Assembly (NCBI RefSeq): GCF_001667275.1
Contig: NZ_LZHV01000035.1
Coordinates: forward strand, 1-64,000
DNA: 64,000 bases
Reading direction: 5' to 3'
Origin: Mycobacterium sp. ACS4054
Lineage (GTDB): Bacteria > Actinomycetota > Actinomycetes > Mycobacteriales > Mycobacteriaceae
Shown: positions 55,016 through 63,253 of the stretch, piece by piece
Layout: each line of letters starts with the position of its first letter
Position numbering within the stretch: position 1 is the first letter of the stretch
Position numbers and translations under genes: made by a program
Notes under the pieces: generated by a model
Databases searched by the model: none
What the model was told of the DNA's origin: nothing
The model's input: only the letters and a program-made list of their open reading frames with translations

Positions 55016-56606
55016 GGATGACAGCGCCCCGATGCACCGTCCGCCGGCACCGCGGCAAAGCGTCGGTCGGGCCCAGGCGGGGCAGGGCCGGCACCCGGGC
55101 GCGCGGGTCGGTCGACCAGCGCGCGACGGCGTCGCGGGGCGCGTGGACGTCCAGGGCCCCGGCGTCCCAGACGGCGTAGGAGGCCGGCGCGCCGGGCACC
55201 AAAGTCCCGGTCTTGCCGTCGTGCACCCCGGCGGCCCGCCAGCCACCGCGGGGCGCCGCGGCGAAGGCGGCCCGCGCGGACACCGCGCTGCCGGGGGTGT
55301 GATGGTTGACCGCCGCGCGCACGCTCGCCCACGGGTCGAGGCCCGTTACCGGTGCGTCCGTACCTAGCGCGAGGGGCACGCCTTGGGATGCTAACAGCGC
55401 GAGCGGGTTGAGCTGACTGCCTCGCTCGGCGCCCAGACGCCGCGCGTACATGCCGCCGGTGCCGCCCCACAACGCGTCGAAGTTGGGTTGCACGCTCGCG
55501 ATGACGCCCCACTGCCCCAGCCGGGTGGCCTGCTCGGCGGTCACCATCTCGAGGTGCTCGAGGCGGTGCCCGCACCGGGCGACGGCCACCGACCCGAGCC
55601 GCGCGACGACCCGTTCGAGAGCCGTCACCACGGCCGACACCGCGGCATCGCCGATGACGTGGAAGCCGGCGGTCACCTGCGCCTCGGTGCACGCCCGCAC
55701 GTGCGCCTCGATGAGGTCTGGGTCGAGGTAGCAGGTGCCGCGCCGTTCCTCGGCGTCGGCGTACGGCTCGTGCAGCCAGGCGGTGCGCGACCCGAGTGCG
55801 CCGTCGACGAAGAGGTCGCCGGCCAGCCCGCTGGCGCCGGTCTCCTCGATCAGCGCACGCGCCCGGGCGGGGGTGGTCACCGCCTCGCCCCAATAGCCGG
55901 TCACCTCGACGCCGTGGTCCAGGGCCCGCAGCTTCAGCCAGTCGTCCAGCCCGCCGATCTCGGGTCCGGCGCATTCGTGCACCGCGACGATGCCGGCCGC
56001 CGCGGCCGCCCGCAGGGCGGCCTCACGGGCCTCGGCGAGCTGCTCGGGGCTCAGCAGGCCGCGCGCGACGGCGCGGACCAGGTGATGGGCGTCGCCGCTG
56101 AGCGGACCGTCGGGGCTGAAGCCGGCGGCCGCCGGCAGGTCGGCGGCCAGCCGGCGCAATCCGGTCGAGGCCAGCGCGGAATGGACGTCCACCCTGGACA
56201 GATAGGCGGGCCGGTCCCCGAGGACGGCGTCCAGGTCGGCGGTTGCCGGCGCGGCGTTCTCGGGCCACGACGATTCGTCCCAGCCGTGTCCCCACACCAG
56301 CCGGCCGGGGTGGGCGGCCGCATAGTCGGCGACCATCTGGACGCACTGCGCGCGCGAACCCGCCGCGCGCAGGTCCAGCCCGCTCAGCGTCAGGCCGGTC
56401 GCGGTCAGATGGATGTGGCTGTCGACGAAGCCGGGTGCCACGAAACCGCCGTCCAGGTCCTCGATGTCCGTCCCGGGGAACAGGCTGCGGCCGACGTCAT
56501 CGCTGCCCAGCCACGCCACGACGCCGTCCTGCACCGCCATGGCGGTGGCGTCGGGATGGGTCGGGCTGTGCACCCGGCCGTTGACCAGCAGCGTGGTTGC
56601 AGTCAC
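55008..56606 (-). CDS. Amidohydrolase family protein (YtcJ-like)
   Basis: A 532-residue metal-dependent amidohydrolase: composite beta-sandwich N-terminus, metal motif HIHLTATG (HxH) near residue 65, later His residues in [19 protein letters not shown] and HRLEHLEM, and Asp in LGTDAPVTG. The length and motifs fit the YtcJ/exoenzyme-regulator group, whose substrates are cyclic amides or other C-N bonds. It is between fxsA and lnt in the same direction, equivalent to Rv2052c by position. Substrate unknown. Confidence 0.85.
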   Translation of the reverse strand: MTATTLLVNGRVHSPTHPDATAMAVQDGVVAWLGSDDVGRSLFPGTDIEDLDGGFVAPGFVDSHIHLTATGLTLSGLDLRAAGSRAQCVQMVADYAAAHPGRLVWGHGWDESSWPENAAPATADLDAVLGDRPAYLSRVDVHSALASTGLRRLAADLPAAAGFSPDGPLSGDAHHLVRAVARGLLSPEQLAEAREAALRAAAAAGIVAVHECAGPEIGGLDDWLKLRALDHGVEVTGYWGEAVTTPARARALIEETGASGLAGDLFVDGALGSRTAWLHEPYADAEERRGTCYLDPDLIEAHVRACTEAQVTAGFHVIGDAAVSAVVTALERVVARLGSVAVARCGHRLEHLEMVTAEQATRLGQWGVIASVQPNFDALWGGTGGMYARRLGAERGSQLNPLALLASQGVPLALGTDAPVTGLDPWASVRAAVNHHTPGSAVSARAAFAAAPRGGWRAAGVHDGKTGTLVPGAPASYAVWDAGALDVHAPRDAVARWSTDPRARVPALPRLGPTDALPRCRRTVHRGAVIHG

Positions 56607-56638
56607 AGGGCAAAACTACGTGGGGCGGCGGGCGATGT

Positions 56639-57169
56639 TCAGTCCCAGCCGGGCCGTCCCGGGAAACCACCGCGCACCGGCTCGTTCGGCAGGGCGGGCG
56701 GTTTGAAGTCCCGCACGTCCACGACCTCACCGTCGATGTAGTCGGCGCCCGCGGGGGCGCCGCCCTGGCGCGCGCCGAACAGCGTCGCGTCCGCGAGCAA
56801 CGGCATCCGCCGCCGCAGCCCGCGCATCGCGACCGCCGCCAGTCCCGGGCCGACGGCCGAGCGGACGGGCCGGACCAGCAGCAACAGCCCCAACGCCGTG
56901 GTGACCAGTCCGGGCACCAGCACCAGGAGTGCGGCCAGGGCGAAGAGCGCGCCGTCGCTCGCCGCGGTGCGGGGAGCGGCCAGGCCGGACCGCAGGTGAG
57001 CGATCTGGCGAAGGACGTGCGATCCCATCATCGGCACCATCAGGCCCCAGCCGAGCAGGAAGGTGCCCAGCAACGCCAGCACCGTCCAGCCCCATCCGAT
57101 CGCCGAAGCCAGGGCGATGGTCGCCGCCAGCTCCACGACGGCGTAGATGACAAACAGCCGTGACAGCAT
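56639..57169 (-). CDS. fxsA: FxsA family membrane protein
   Basis: A 176-residue protein with the FxsA N-terminal hydrophobic domain of about four helices (RLFVIYAVVELAATIALASA, TVLALLGTFLLGWGLM, ALFALAALLVLVPGLVTTAL) and a cytosolic C-terminal tail. FxsA in E. coli is an inner-membrane protein that counteracts F-plasmid exclusion; its role in mycobacteria is unknown. ATG 57169 was preferred because it begins the first helix; the longer frame is unlikely. It heads the fxsA-amidohydrolase-lnt-ppm1 operon and is divergent from the dienelactone hydrolase gene. Confidence 0.88.
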   Translation of the reverse strand: MLSRLFVIYAVVELAATIALASAIGWGWTVLALLGTFLLGWGLMVPMMGSHVLRQIAHLRSGLAAPRTAASDGALFALAALLVLVPGLVTTALGLLLLVRPVRSAVGPGLAAVAMRGLRRRMPLLADATLFGARQGGAPAGADYIDGEVVDVRDFKPPALPNEPVRGGFPGRPGWD

Positions 57170-57242
57170 GTCTGGCCAACGTCCGCCGACCGCGTCGAAG
57201 TTCCCATGGTGATGTCCGGGGCGATTGCAGTTAGATGACGCT

Positions 57243-57947
57243 ATGACCACGATTGAGATCGACACGCCCGAAGGACCGATCGACGCGCTGCTGGACCTGC
57301 CCTCGGGCCAGGGCCCGTGGCCCGGTGTCGTGGTGGTCCACGACGCGTTCGGATACGGCCGGGACAAAGAGTCGACGAACAAGCGCATCGCCGAGGCCGG
57401 CTATGTGGCGATCACCCCGAACATGTACGCGCGGGGCGGCCGCATCCGTTGCATCACCCGGGTGATGAAGGAGCTGCAGACGCAGCGCGGCCGCGCCCTC
57501 TCCGACATCCTGGCCGCCCGCGATCACCTGAAGGCCATGCCGGAATGTTCGGGTCAGATCGGCATCGCGGGTTTCTGCATGGGCGGCCAGTTCGCACTGG
57601 TGATGTCGCCCAAGGGGTTCGGCGCCTCCGCACCGTTCTATGGCGCTCCCCTGCCCCGCAACCTCGACAAGACGCTGGACGGGGCGTGCCCGATCGTGGC
57701 CAGCTTCGGCGCGAAGGACCCGCTGGGGCGGGGCGCGCCCGAGAAGCTGAACGAGGTCATCGCCAGAAAGAACATCACGGCCGACGTAAAGGTCTATCCG
57801 GGCGTGGGGCACAGCTTCGCCAACGATCTGCCCGCCCAATCATTGCTTAGGATCACCGGTTTCGGCTATGACGAGGCCGCTACCGAGGACGCCTGGCGCC
57901 GCGTTTTCGCGTTCTTCGGCGAACATTTGGCGGGCGCTTCGACCTAG
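57243..57947 (+). CDS. Dienelactone hydrolase family protein
   Basis: A 234-residue alpha/beta hydrolase. The nucleophile is Cys in GFCMGGQFAL, with Asp in FGAKDPLG and His in YPGVGHSFAND, the Cys-Asp-His triad of dienelactone hydrolases. The usual family start VVVVHDAFGYG is present. No other ring-cleavage genes are adjacent, so a general esterase or detoxification role is as likely as aromatic catabolism. ATG 57243 was chosen over 57225. Equivalent to Rv2054 by order. Confidence 0.9.
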   Translation: MTTIEIDTPEGPIDALLDLPSGQGPWPGVVVVHDAFGYGRDKESTNKRIAEAGYVAITPNMYARGGRIRCITRVMKELQTQRGRALSDILAARDHLKAMPECSGQIGIAGFCMGGQFALVMSPKGFGASAPFYGAPLPRNLDKTLDGACPIVASFGAKDPLGRGAPEKLNEVIARKNITADVKVYPGVGHSFANDLPAQSLLRITGFGYDEAATEDAWRRVFAFFGEHLAGAST

Positions 57948-57952
57948 TTGCG

Positions 57953-58807
57953 TCAGTTGAGCTTGCGCGACAAGGCGGCGGCAAAGGTGTGGGTGTCGCC
58001 GGGCCAGCGGGCCGACACGTAGCTGCCGTCGTCAACGACGAACGCGGGCCGCGAATCGGTCGGGGTGTCGCGCGCCATCCCCGAGGCCTTGCGCCGCCAG
58101 CCCGGCGAACCGCGCACCACATCGCGGAAATCCGTTGGATCCGCAAGCGCGCGAGTTACTTCCGCCTGCACCGACATGTAGCCGTTCGCCTGGCCGGGTT
58201 GCTCGGTGTAGGTGCGGTAGTAGTCCCGGTCCCAGAATCGGGTGATCCGCGTCAAGCGCCACGCCAGGCCCTCCATCGCCCACGTCAACGCCGTGGTCTT
58301 GCGGCCGTAGAGCACCGAGCGACCCGTCGCGGGGTCGACGCTGCGCGCGGCCAGCAGCACACCGTGGCAGATGGCGCCCACCACCAGCCCGCGGGCGAAG
58401 GCGTTCACGACGAGCCGGTGCAGGACTTCGCTGTCGATGTAGCTGCGCATTCCGCGGGCGCGATGGCCGCCGGGCAACAACAGCGCGTCGATGCCGTCGA
58501 GGCCGGCTTGGGACCAGGCAATCGGATGCTGAAACTCGTTTGACGCCAACATATCTCGATAGGCGGCGCGCCCGTCCCTGTTGGCCCTGAGCATCAGCCC
58601 GATCAGCGGGATGCCGCCGAGCACCGGCAGGGCGGACCAGGCGTCCAGTCCGCGGCCGGTCACCATGATGTCGTCGGCTCTTGCGGGCGCGCCGCTTTCG
58701 GTGGCGAACACCACCCGATGACCGTCGCGGGTCAGGACGCGCCAGCTGACGGCGACCTCGGTGGGGTCGAAGTCGCGGTCCGGGATCGGGATGAGGACGG
58801 CGCCCAT
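57953..58807 (-). CDS. DJ-1/PfpI (ThiJ-like) family protein
   Basis: A 284-residue class I glutamine-amidotransferase-like protein. The nucleophile elbow is GAICHGVLLAARS, the oxyanion region is LLLPGGHRARGMRSY, and the upstream Glu is in ATESGAPARA. Members act as glyoxalase III, deglycase or chaperone-like proteins. It is longer than typical DJ-1 (about 190) because of a C-terminal region with Trp-rich (GLAWRLTRITRFWDRDYY) and DGSYVSARWPGD segments. It lies six bases downstream of the PPOX gene and is probably co-transcribed. Confidence 0.86.
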   Translation of the reverse strand: MGAVLIPIPDRDFDPTEVAVSWRVLTRDGHRVVFATESGAPARADDIMVTGRGLDAWSALPVLGGIPLIGLMLRANRDGRAAYRDMLASNEFQHPIAWSQAGLDGIDALLLPGGHRARGMRSYIDSEVLHRLVVNAFARGLVVGAICHGVLLAARSVDPATGRSVLYGRKTTALTWAMEGLAWRLTRITRFWDRDYYRTYTEQPGQANGYMSVQAEVTRALADPTDFRDVVRGSPGWRRKASGMARDTPTDSRPAFVVDDGSYVSARWPGDTHTFAAALSRKLN

Positions 58808-58813
58808 GAGGCC

Positions 58814-59209
58814 CTAGGCCTGCGCCACCTTCAGCTCGAGGCCGACGTTGTTCTCCATGCCGCCGCGCAGCTTGCTGACGAAGTTGAACACCTTGCCCAC
58901 GACGCCGTAGCGCTGCCCGATCGCGTCGTAAACCGCCGCAGTTTGCGACTTGTCGAGGATGGCAGCGGTGCCTTCGACGGCCTCGCTGGTCGGCTTGCCC
59001 TGCATCGTGCAGGTGGCCAACGTGACCCGCGGCGTGTTGCGGATTCGCTTGACCTTCCACGACTTTTCGCCGGTGATGACCAGGAGCCGGTCCCCCCGCT
59101 GCTTGTCCAGGGCCGCCCAGATCGGCGTCGGCTTGGGCTTGCCGTCCTTGGTGAAGGTGGTCAACAGGATGTATTGCGCCTTGGCGAGGTCGGCGAAGCT
59201 GGGCGTCAC
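58814..59209 (-). CDS. PPOX-class F420-dependent family protein (Rv2061c-like)
   Basis: A 131-residue split-barrel flavin/F420-binding protein: start FADLAKAQYILLTTF, cofactor strand RLLVITGEKSWKVKRIRNTP and central VTLATCTMQGKP. Members reduce substrates with F420H2, or bind FMN or heme. Gene order (Rv2061c next to cobN in M. tuberculosis) supports orthology, but here about 4 kb of other genes separates it from cobN. Substrate unknown. Confidence 0.86.
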   Translation of the reverse strand: MTPSFADLAKAQYILLTTFTKDGKPKPTPIWAALDKQRGDRLLVITGEKSWKVKRIRNTPRVTLATCTMQGKPTSEAVEGTAAILDKSQTAAVYDAIGQRYGVVGKVFNFVSKLRGGMENNVGLELKVAQA

Positions 59210-59275
59210 GCTGTCAACCTACCCCCAGCGGCCCGGCATTGACATCGCCCACCTTCGGCTGCGATAGTCAGGGCA

Positions 59276-59306
59276 CCTTAAACGAAAATACTATTTTCAG
59301 TTAAGG
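59276..59306. promoter_or_regulatory. 31-bp near-perfect palindrome (TetR operator)
   Basis: The site is centred on C59291. Arms CCTTAA-nn-GAAAATA and TATTTTC-nn-TTAAGG pair at 13 of 15 positions. It is strikingly AT-rich for this DNA and lies 30 bases before the GTG of the DUF1214 gene, where it would cover the promoter. The TetR gene at 61688, in the same operon, is the likely ligand, giving autoregulation. Confidence 0.7.
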
Positions 59307-59335
59307 CCTCGGCAGCGGCGACGGAAGCGGGAAGC

Positions 59336-60559
59336 GTGAGCGATCCGACAACACCGCTCACCTGGCTGCCGTTTTCGATCACCGAGGCCGCGCTATCGGG
59401 AAAGCCAGGGGACCTCGGTCTATTTCAGGCCTGGTCGCACCTGCTGAGCCGGCTCCGCGAAGCCGCCCAGGTCGTGGAATCCGACCCGACGGGCGGAAAT
59501 CGCACAGACCTTGCCGCCGGCATGCGCCATCTTCTGGTGTTGCTCACCGCGGGTATCGACGAGGTGCTGCGCTTCGACCCGGATCCGGTTCTGAGCGTGC
59601 GGCGTACCAGCACCGACGACATGGTGACCTGGGGCATGGAGTGCCCGGACTGCCTCTACACTCGGGCCGCGCTGCGCGGCGGCGAAAGTTACCGGCTGTT
59701 CGGCAATCGCGGCACCGCTCGATATGTCGGGCTGCAGACGATGAACGGCATTGTCGCGACGGCCAACGAGCTGGTGGACGAACTCGAGGTGGATGCCGAC
59801 GGAAATTTCGAGGTCATCCTGTCGGCTGATGAACGCCCGGGGAATTGGATGCGGATCGAGGGCGACAACCCCACCTTGACCGTGCGGCACTTCTTCTACG
59901 ACTGGGATGCCGAAGTGCCCTCGTCGCTGCACGTCGAACGAGTCGGTACGGCGGTGAAAACCAAAGGCCTCTCAGTCGATCCGGACACGGTGGTGGCCCG
60001 ACAGATCGCCGCCCTCGGCGACTTCGTCGCAGACAACCTGGCCTTTTTCCTGCAGTTCGGCGCCGCGGCGCCGGCCAACGGATTCCTGCCGCCGATCGAC
60101 CGCACCGATATGGGCGCAGCCGCCGAGAACAGGCCGGTGATCGGTCGCTGGGAGTTGCGCTCCGGCGAAGCGCTCATTGTGGAAGTGGAGCCGCCCCAGG
60201 GTCTTTACTGGAGCTTTTCCATCGGCAATCCGTGGTGGGAGACGATCCACTACGGGCGCCACCAGTCCAGCCTCAATGCCCATCAGGCCGTGTTGGATTC
60301 GGACGGACTGGTGCGCGTGGTGCTGAGTGAGCGCGATCCCGGGGTTGCGAATTGGCTCGACACGGCGGGCCATAGCAACGGACCCATCATCTTGCGCTGC
60401 GTGCGGACGGAATCCGCTCCAACGCCGTCCACACGCGTGGTGGCGTTCTCCGATCTGCGCGCCGCGTTGCCCCCGGACACACCCGAGGTCACCTCCCGGG
60501 AGCGGACGGCCATCCTGGCCGCGCGGTGTCGCGCCGTACGAGAACGGTTCGGGCGATGA
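59336..60559 (+). CDS. DUF1214 domain protein
   Basis: A 407-residue soluble protein. The C-terminal half carries the DUF1214 pattern: ALIVEVEPPQGLYWSFSIGN, WWETIHYGRHQSSLN and the DSDGLVRVVLSERDPGVANW block. The N-terminal half (to ~210) has a YTRAALRGGESYRLFGNRGT segment usual in mycobacterial members. No catalytic residues are established for this family. It is the first gene of a four-gene operon behind the palindrome at 59276 and overlaps the sulfotransferase gene (ATGA). Confidence 0.82.
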   Translation: MSDPTTPLTWLPFSITEAALSGKPGDLGLFQAWSHLLSRLREAAQVVESDPTGGNRTDLAAGMRHLLVLLTAGIDEVLRFDPDPVLSVRRTSTDDMVTWGMECPDCLYTRAALRGGESYRLFGNRGTARYVGLQTMNGIVATANELVDELEVDADGNFEVILSADERPGNWMRIEGDNPTLTVRHFFYDWDAEVPSSLHVERVGTAVKTKGLSVDPDTVVARQIAALGDFVADNLAFFLQFGAAAPANGFLPPIDRTDMGAAAENRPVIGRWELRSGEALIVEVEPPQGLYWSFSIGNPWWETIHYGRHQSSLNAHQAVLDSDGLVRVVLSERDPGVANWLDTAGHSNGPIILRCVRTESAPTPSTRVVAFSDLRAALPPDTPEVTSRERTAILAARCRAVRERFGR

Positions 60560-61701
60560 CGTTCGATCCCGACGAACTGGAATACGGCGCTTGTGCCGCA
60601 ACTGGTTTCGATGACTTCGGCTCGCCTTATTACCGGGAAGGGCTGGAACGCATCGTCGAAGCGCTGAACACCGAGGCCGACCTCAACGACATGGGGCGGG
60701 TCATCCAGCACGCCACCATCACCAACGCCTTGATCCAGCGCCTCAGGATCGAGGAGACCTACGCGCAACATCCCGAAATAGACCGCGAGGAAATCAGCGG
60801 TCCGGTGTTTGTCATCGGTCTGCCCCGCACCGGTACCACGGCGCTGAGCCAACTGGTGGCCGCGGATCCGCAGTTCCGGTCACTGCGAATGTGGGAATCC
60901 CAATCCCCCGCCCCGCCACCGGAAGCCGCCACACAACACACAGATCCGCGGATCGCGCAAGCCGAGGCCGGACTGGCGATGCTCAACGACATGTTCCCGT
61001 TGATGAAGACGCTCTACAACTCCGAGGCGACGGCCCCGACGGAATGCCAGGACTTGATGGGCATGAGTTTCCGAACGTTCCACTTCGATGGCGCCGTCCG
61101 CGCGCCAAGGTACTTGGCCTGGGTCATGCAATGCGACATGCGGGAGACCTACACCTACCACCGGCGAGTCCTCAAGCTGCTGCAATGGCACTGTCCACCC
61201 TCGCTCTGGCATCTCAAGACTCCCGTTCACATGTTCGCCCTCGATGCGCTCGTTGAGTCCTACCCGGACGCAAAGTTCCTATGGAGTCATCGTGATCCGG
61301 CCAAGGTGATGGGCTCGGTTTGCAGCCTCATTCAGTACGTGCGCAGCTGGAGTAGCGACCGCAACGATGCCGATGAACTCGGCGCCGAACAACTGGATAG
61401 CTGGGTTGAAGCTATTAGGAGAGCAATGGATTTCCGCAGCCGAGTGGGTGACGAGCGATTCGCCGACGTCTCCTTCGCGGATTTGCAAACTGACCCGGTG
61501 CGGACGCTGCAAGCCAGCTACGCGTCGCTCGGACTCGATTTCTCCGAAGCCACCTTGAATTCGGTCAACCGGTGGGCCCAGGAGCACCGACCCGGCTCGC
61601 GGGGTGCCCACGAGTATGACCTCGCCGACTTTGGCTTGTCACCCGACGGCGTGCGCGCACGATTCGCCGACTACCTCGCCACCTACGATGCCACCGGTTG
61701 A
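60556..61701 (+). CDS. Sulfotransferase family protein
   Basis: A 381-residue protein of the mycobacterial sulfotransferase family. The 5'-phosphosulfate-binding loop is VIGLPRTGTTALSQLVA, and the 3'-phosphate-binding region is FLWSHRDPAKVMGSVCSL. Such enzymes transfer sulfate from PAPS to a hydroxyl or amine; many mycobacterial paralogues are uncharacterised and may not be true sulfotransferases. ATG 60556 overlaps the DUF1214 stop. Its 3' end overlaps the TetR gene by 14 bases. Confidence 0.87.
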   Translation: MTFDPDELEYGACAATGFDDFGSPYYREGLERIVEALNTEADLNDMGRVIQHATITNALIQRLRIEETYAQHPEIDREEISGPVFVIGLPRTGTTALSQLVAADPQFRSLRMWESQSPAPPPEAATQHTDPRIAQAEAGLAMLNDMFPLMKTLYNSEATAPTECQDLMGMSFRTFHFDGAVRAPRYLAWVMQCDMRETYTYHRRVLKLLQWHCPPSLWHLKTPVHMFALDALVESYPDAKFLWSHRDPAKVMGSVCSLIQYVRSWSSDRNDADELGAEQLDSWVEAIRRAMDFRSRVGDERFADVSFADLQTDPVRTLQASYASLGLDFSEATLNSVNRWAQEHRPGSRGAHEYDLADFGLSPDGVRARFADYLATYDATG

Positions 61702-62356
61702 CGACGTGACGGCCCCTCGCACGCGGCGACGCGACAAGCTGGATCCTGACCCGGCGGTGCGCCGCGATCTTCTCGCCGCCGCGTCGTTCATTCTGCGGGA
61801 ACAAGGCATCCGCGGCTTTGGTGTCGCCGCTGTACTAGGTCGAGCCGAGCTGAGCACCCGCGCGTTCTATCGGCACTTTGCCTCCAAAGACGAATTGCTC
61901 GCCGCCGTCTTCCTGGAGGCCGCACGCGCCGAGAAGCGACGGCTTAGTCGCCGAATGCGGCGTGCCACAACGGAGGTCGAGGCCGTGGCGGCCTGGATCG
62001 AGGGGCGCCTCGACCTGGCGTTCGATCAAGGCATCGGAGCGGACCTGCGGCGGCTCTCACAGGAGGCTCAGTCTCAGATGTTCGCCTCCCCCGTCCTCAT
62101 CCAGCCCGCCTACGCGGAAATACTCGGACCACTCAGCGAGGCACTTCGGCGCGGCCTGGACAACGGGACGTTCCACCACATCGATCCCTTGATCGACGCC
62201 CACTTCATCCACGGCGTGGTCTGGGCCGGCATCGACCAGCAATGGTCGACCGGCGGGTTCACCCGCGACGATCTCCGCCGGCGCACGATGCGTTTCTGCC
62301 TGACCGGCCTGAGGGCGGCGCCGGAAGCGATCGAACGGATTTGCTCCCACACGTAG
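61688..62356 (+). CDS. TetR family transcriptional regulator
   Basis: A 222-residue TetR protein with HTH at about residues 25-70 (GVAAVLGRAELSTRAFYRHF, then ASKDELL). ATG 61688 lies inside the end of the sulfotransferase gene, so it is translated with the operon. The only strong dyad nearby is the 31-bp palindrome at 59276, making this an autoregulated operon by inference. It is followed by the SDR gene after 14 bases. Confidence 0.88.
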   Translation: MPPVDDVTAPRTRRRDKLDPDPAVRRDLLAAASFILREQGIRGFGVAAVLGRAELSTRAFYRHFASKDELLAAVFLEAARAEKRRLSRRMRRATTEVEAVAAWIEGRLDLAFDQGIGADLRRLSQEAQSQMFASPVLIQPAYAEILGPLSEALRRGLDNGTFHHIDPLIDAHFIHGVVWAGIDQQWSTGGFTRDDLRRRTMRFCLTGLRAAPEAIERICSHT

Positions 62357-62370
62357 CGAAGGAGTCGACG

Positions 62371-63174
62371 ATGGATCTAGGTTTCGCGGGATCGACGGCC
62401 GTGGTCACCGGCGGCAGCAAGGGCATGGGACTGGCCATCGCCGAAACCCTCGCGGGCGAGGGAGCCAGCGTGGCCGTGATGGCCAGAACCCCCGAGACGC
62501 TGGATGCCGCCGTGACGTCGCTGCGCCGCGCCGGCGCTCCGGACGCCGTGGGCATCAGCGTCGATATGGCCGACGCCGACTCCATTGCCGACGGCTTCGC
62601 CGCCGTCGCGCAGCGTTGGGGGCGGCTCAATAGCCTGATCCACACGATCGGCCCGGGCGACGGCTATTTCGAGCAGATGGACGACGCGCAGTGGGACGAG
62701 GCGTTCACCCTCGGCACGATGTCGGCGGTGCGGTCGATCCGGGTCTCGTTGCCGCTGCTGCGCTCCGCCGACTGGGCCCGCATCGTCACGCTGTCCGCGC
62801 ATTCGATCCAACGGCAGAACCCGCGCATCGTCGCCTACACGGCGGCGAAGGCGGCACTGGCGAGCGTCACCAAGAACTTGTCGAAAAGCCTTGCCAAGGA
62901 CGGCATCCTGGTCAATTGCGTGTGCCCTGGGACCATTGTGACCGCCAGCTTCACCGAGGCGCTGAAGGATATCCTTGCCGCCGATGGGCTCGACGCCACG
63001 GATCCGGTAGACGTCATGAGGTGGATTGACACTAACTTTCACCAGCCCTGCGACCTCGGCCGCGCCGGGCTCCCCGAAGAGGTCGCTTCCATCACCGCCT
63101 ACCTGGTATCGCGGCGAAACGGTTATGTCACCGGGGCCACCGTCAACGTCGACGGCGGATCGGACTTCATCTGA
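62371..63174 (+). CDS. Short-chain dehydrogenase/reductase
   Basis: A 267-residue SDR: GGSKGMGLAIAETLAGEG cofactor motif, Ser in VTLSAHSIQRQ and YTAAK. The NAG segment is atypical (HTIGPGDGYF), placing it in a divergent SDR subgroup. GAAGGAG lies before ATG 62371. It is the last gene of the operon with DUF1214, sulfotransferase and TetR. It may supply or consume the hydroxyl group on which the sulfotransferase would act; that link is inference. Confidence 0.88.
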   Translation: MDLGFAGSTAVVTGGSKGMGLAIAETLAGEGASVAVMARTPETLDAAVTSLRRAGAPDAVGISVDMADADSIADGFAAVAQRWGRLNSLIHTIGPGDGYFEQMDDAQWDEAFTLGTMSAVRSIRVSLPLLRSADWARIVTLSAHSIQRQNPRIVAYTAAKAALASVTKNLSKSLAKDGILVNCVCPGTIVTASFTEALKDILAADGLDATDPVDVMRWIDTNFHQPCDLGRAGLPEEVASITAYLVSRRNGYVTGATVNVDGGSDFI

Positions 63175-63190
63175 CCGCCGGCCGGCTCGC

Positions 63191-63250
63191 GCCGAGTGTG
63201 CGGCCAGCCGCACGTTCGGTGCCGACTGTGCGGCCAGCCGCACGCTCGCG
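63191..63250. repeat. Two tandem 30-base repeats, each containing a hairpin
   Basis: Units 63191-63220 and 63221-63250 share the 18-base core TGTGCGGCCAGCCGCACG (63197-63214 and 63227-63244). The core is itself a GTGCGGC/GCCGCAC hairpin. They lie between the convergent SDR and cobN genes, so a bidirectional terminator is the simplest role. Similar short palindromes recur between mycobacterial genes as far as I recall. Confidence 0.7.
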
Positions 63251-63253
63251 GGC

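Noticed and set aside
54712..55974. A 420-codon frame overlapping the lnt and amidohydrolase genes
   Set aside because: It is out of frame with both motif-bearing genes and has shadow-type Arg/Gly/Ala composition.
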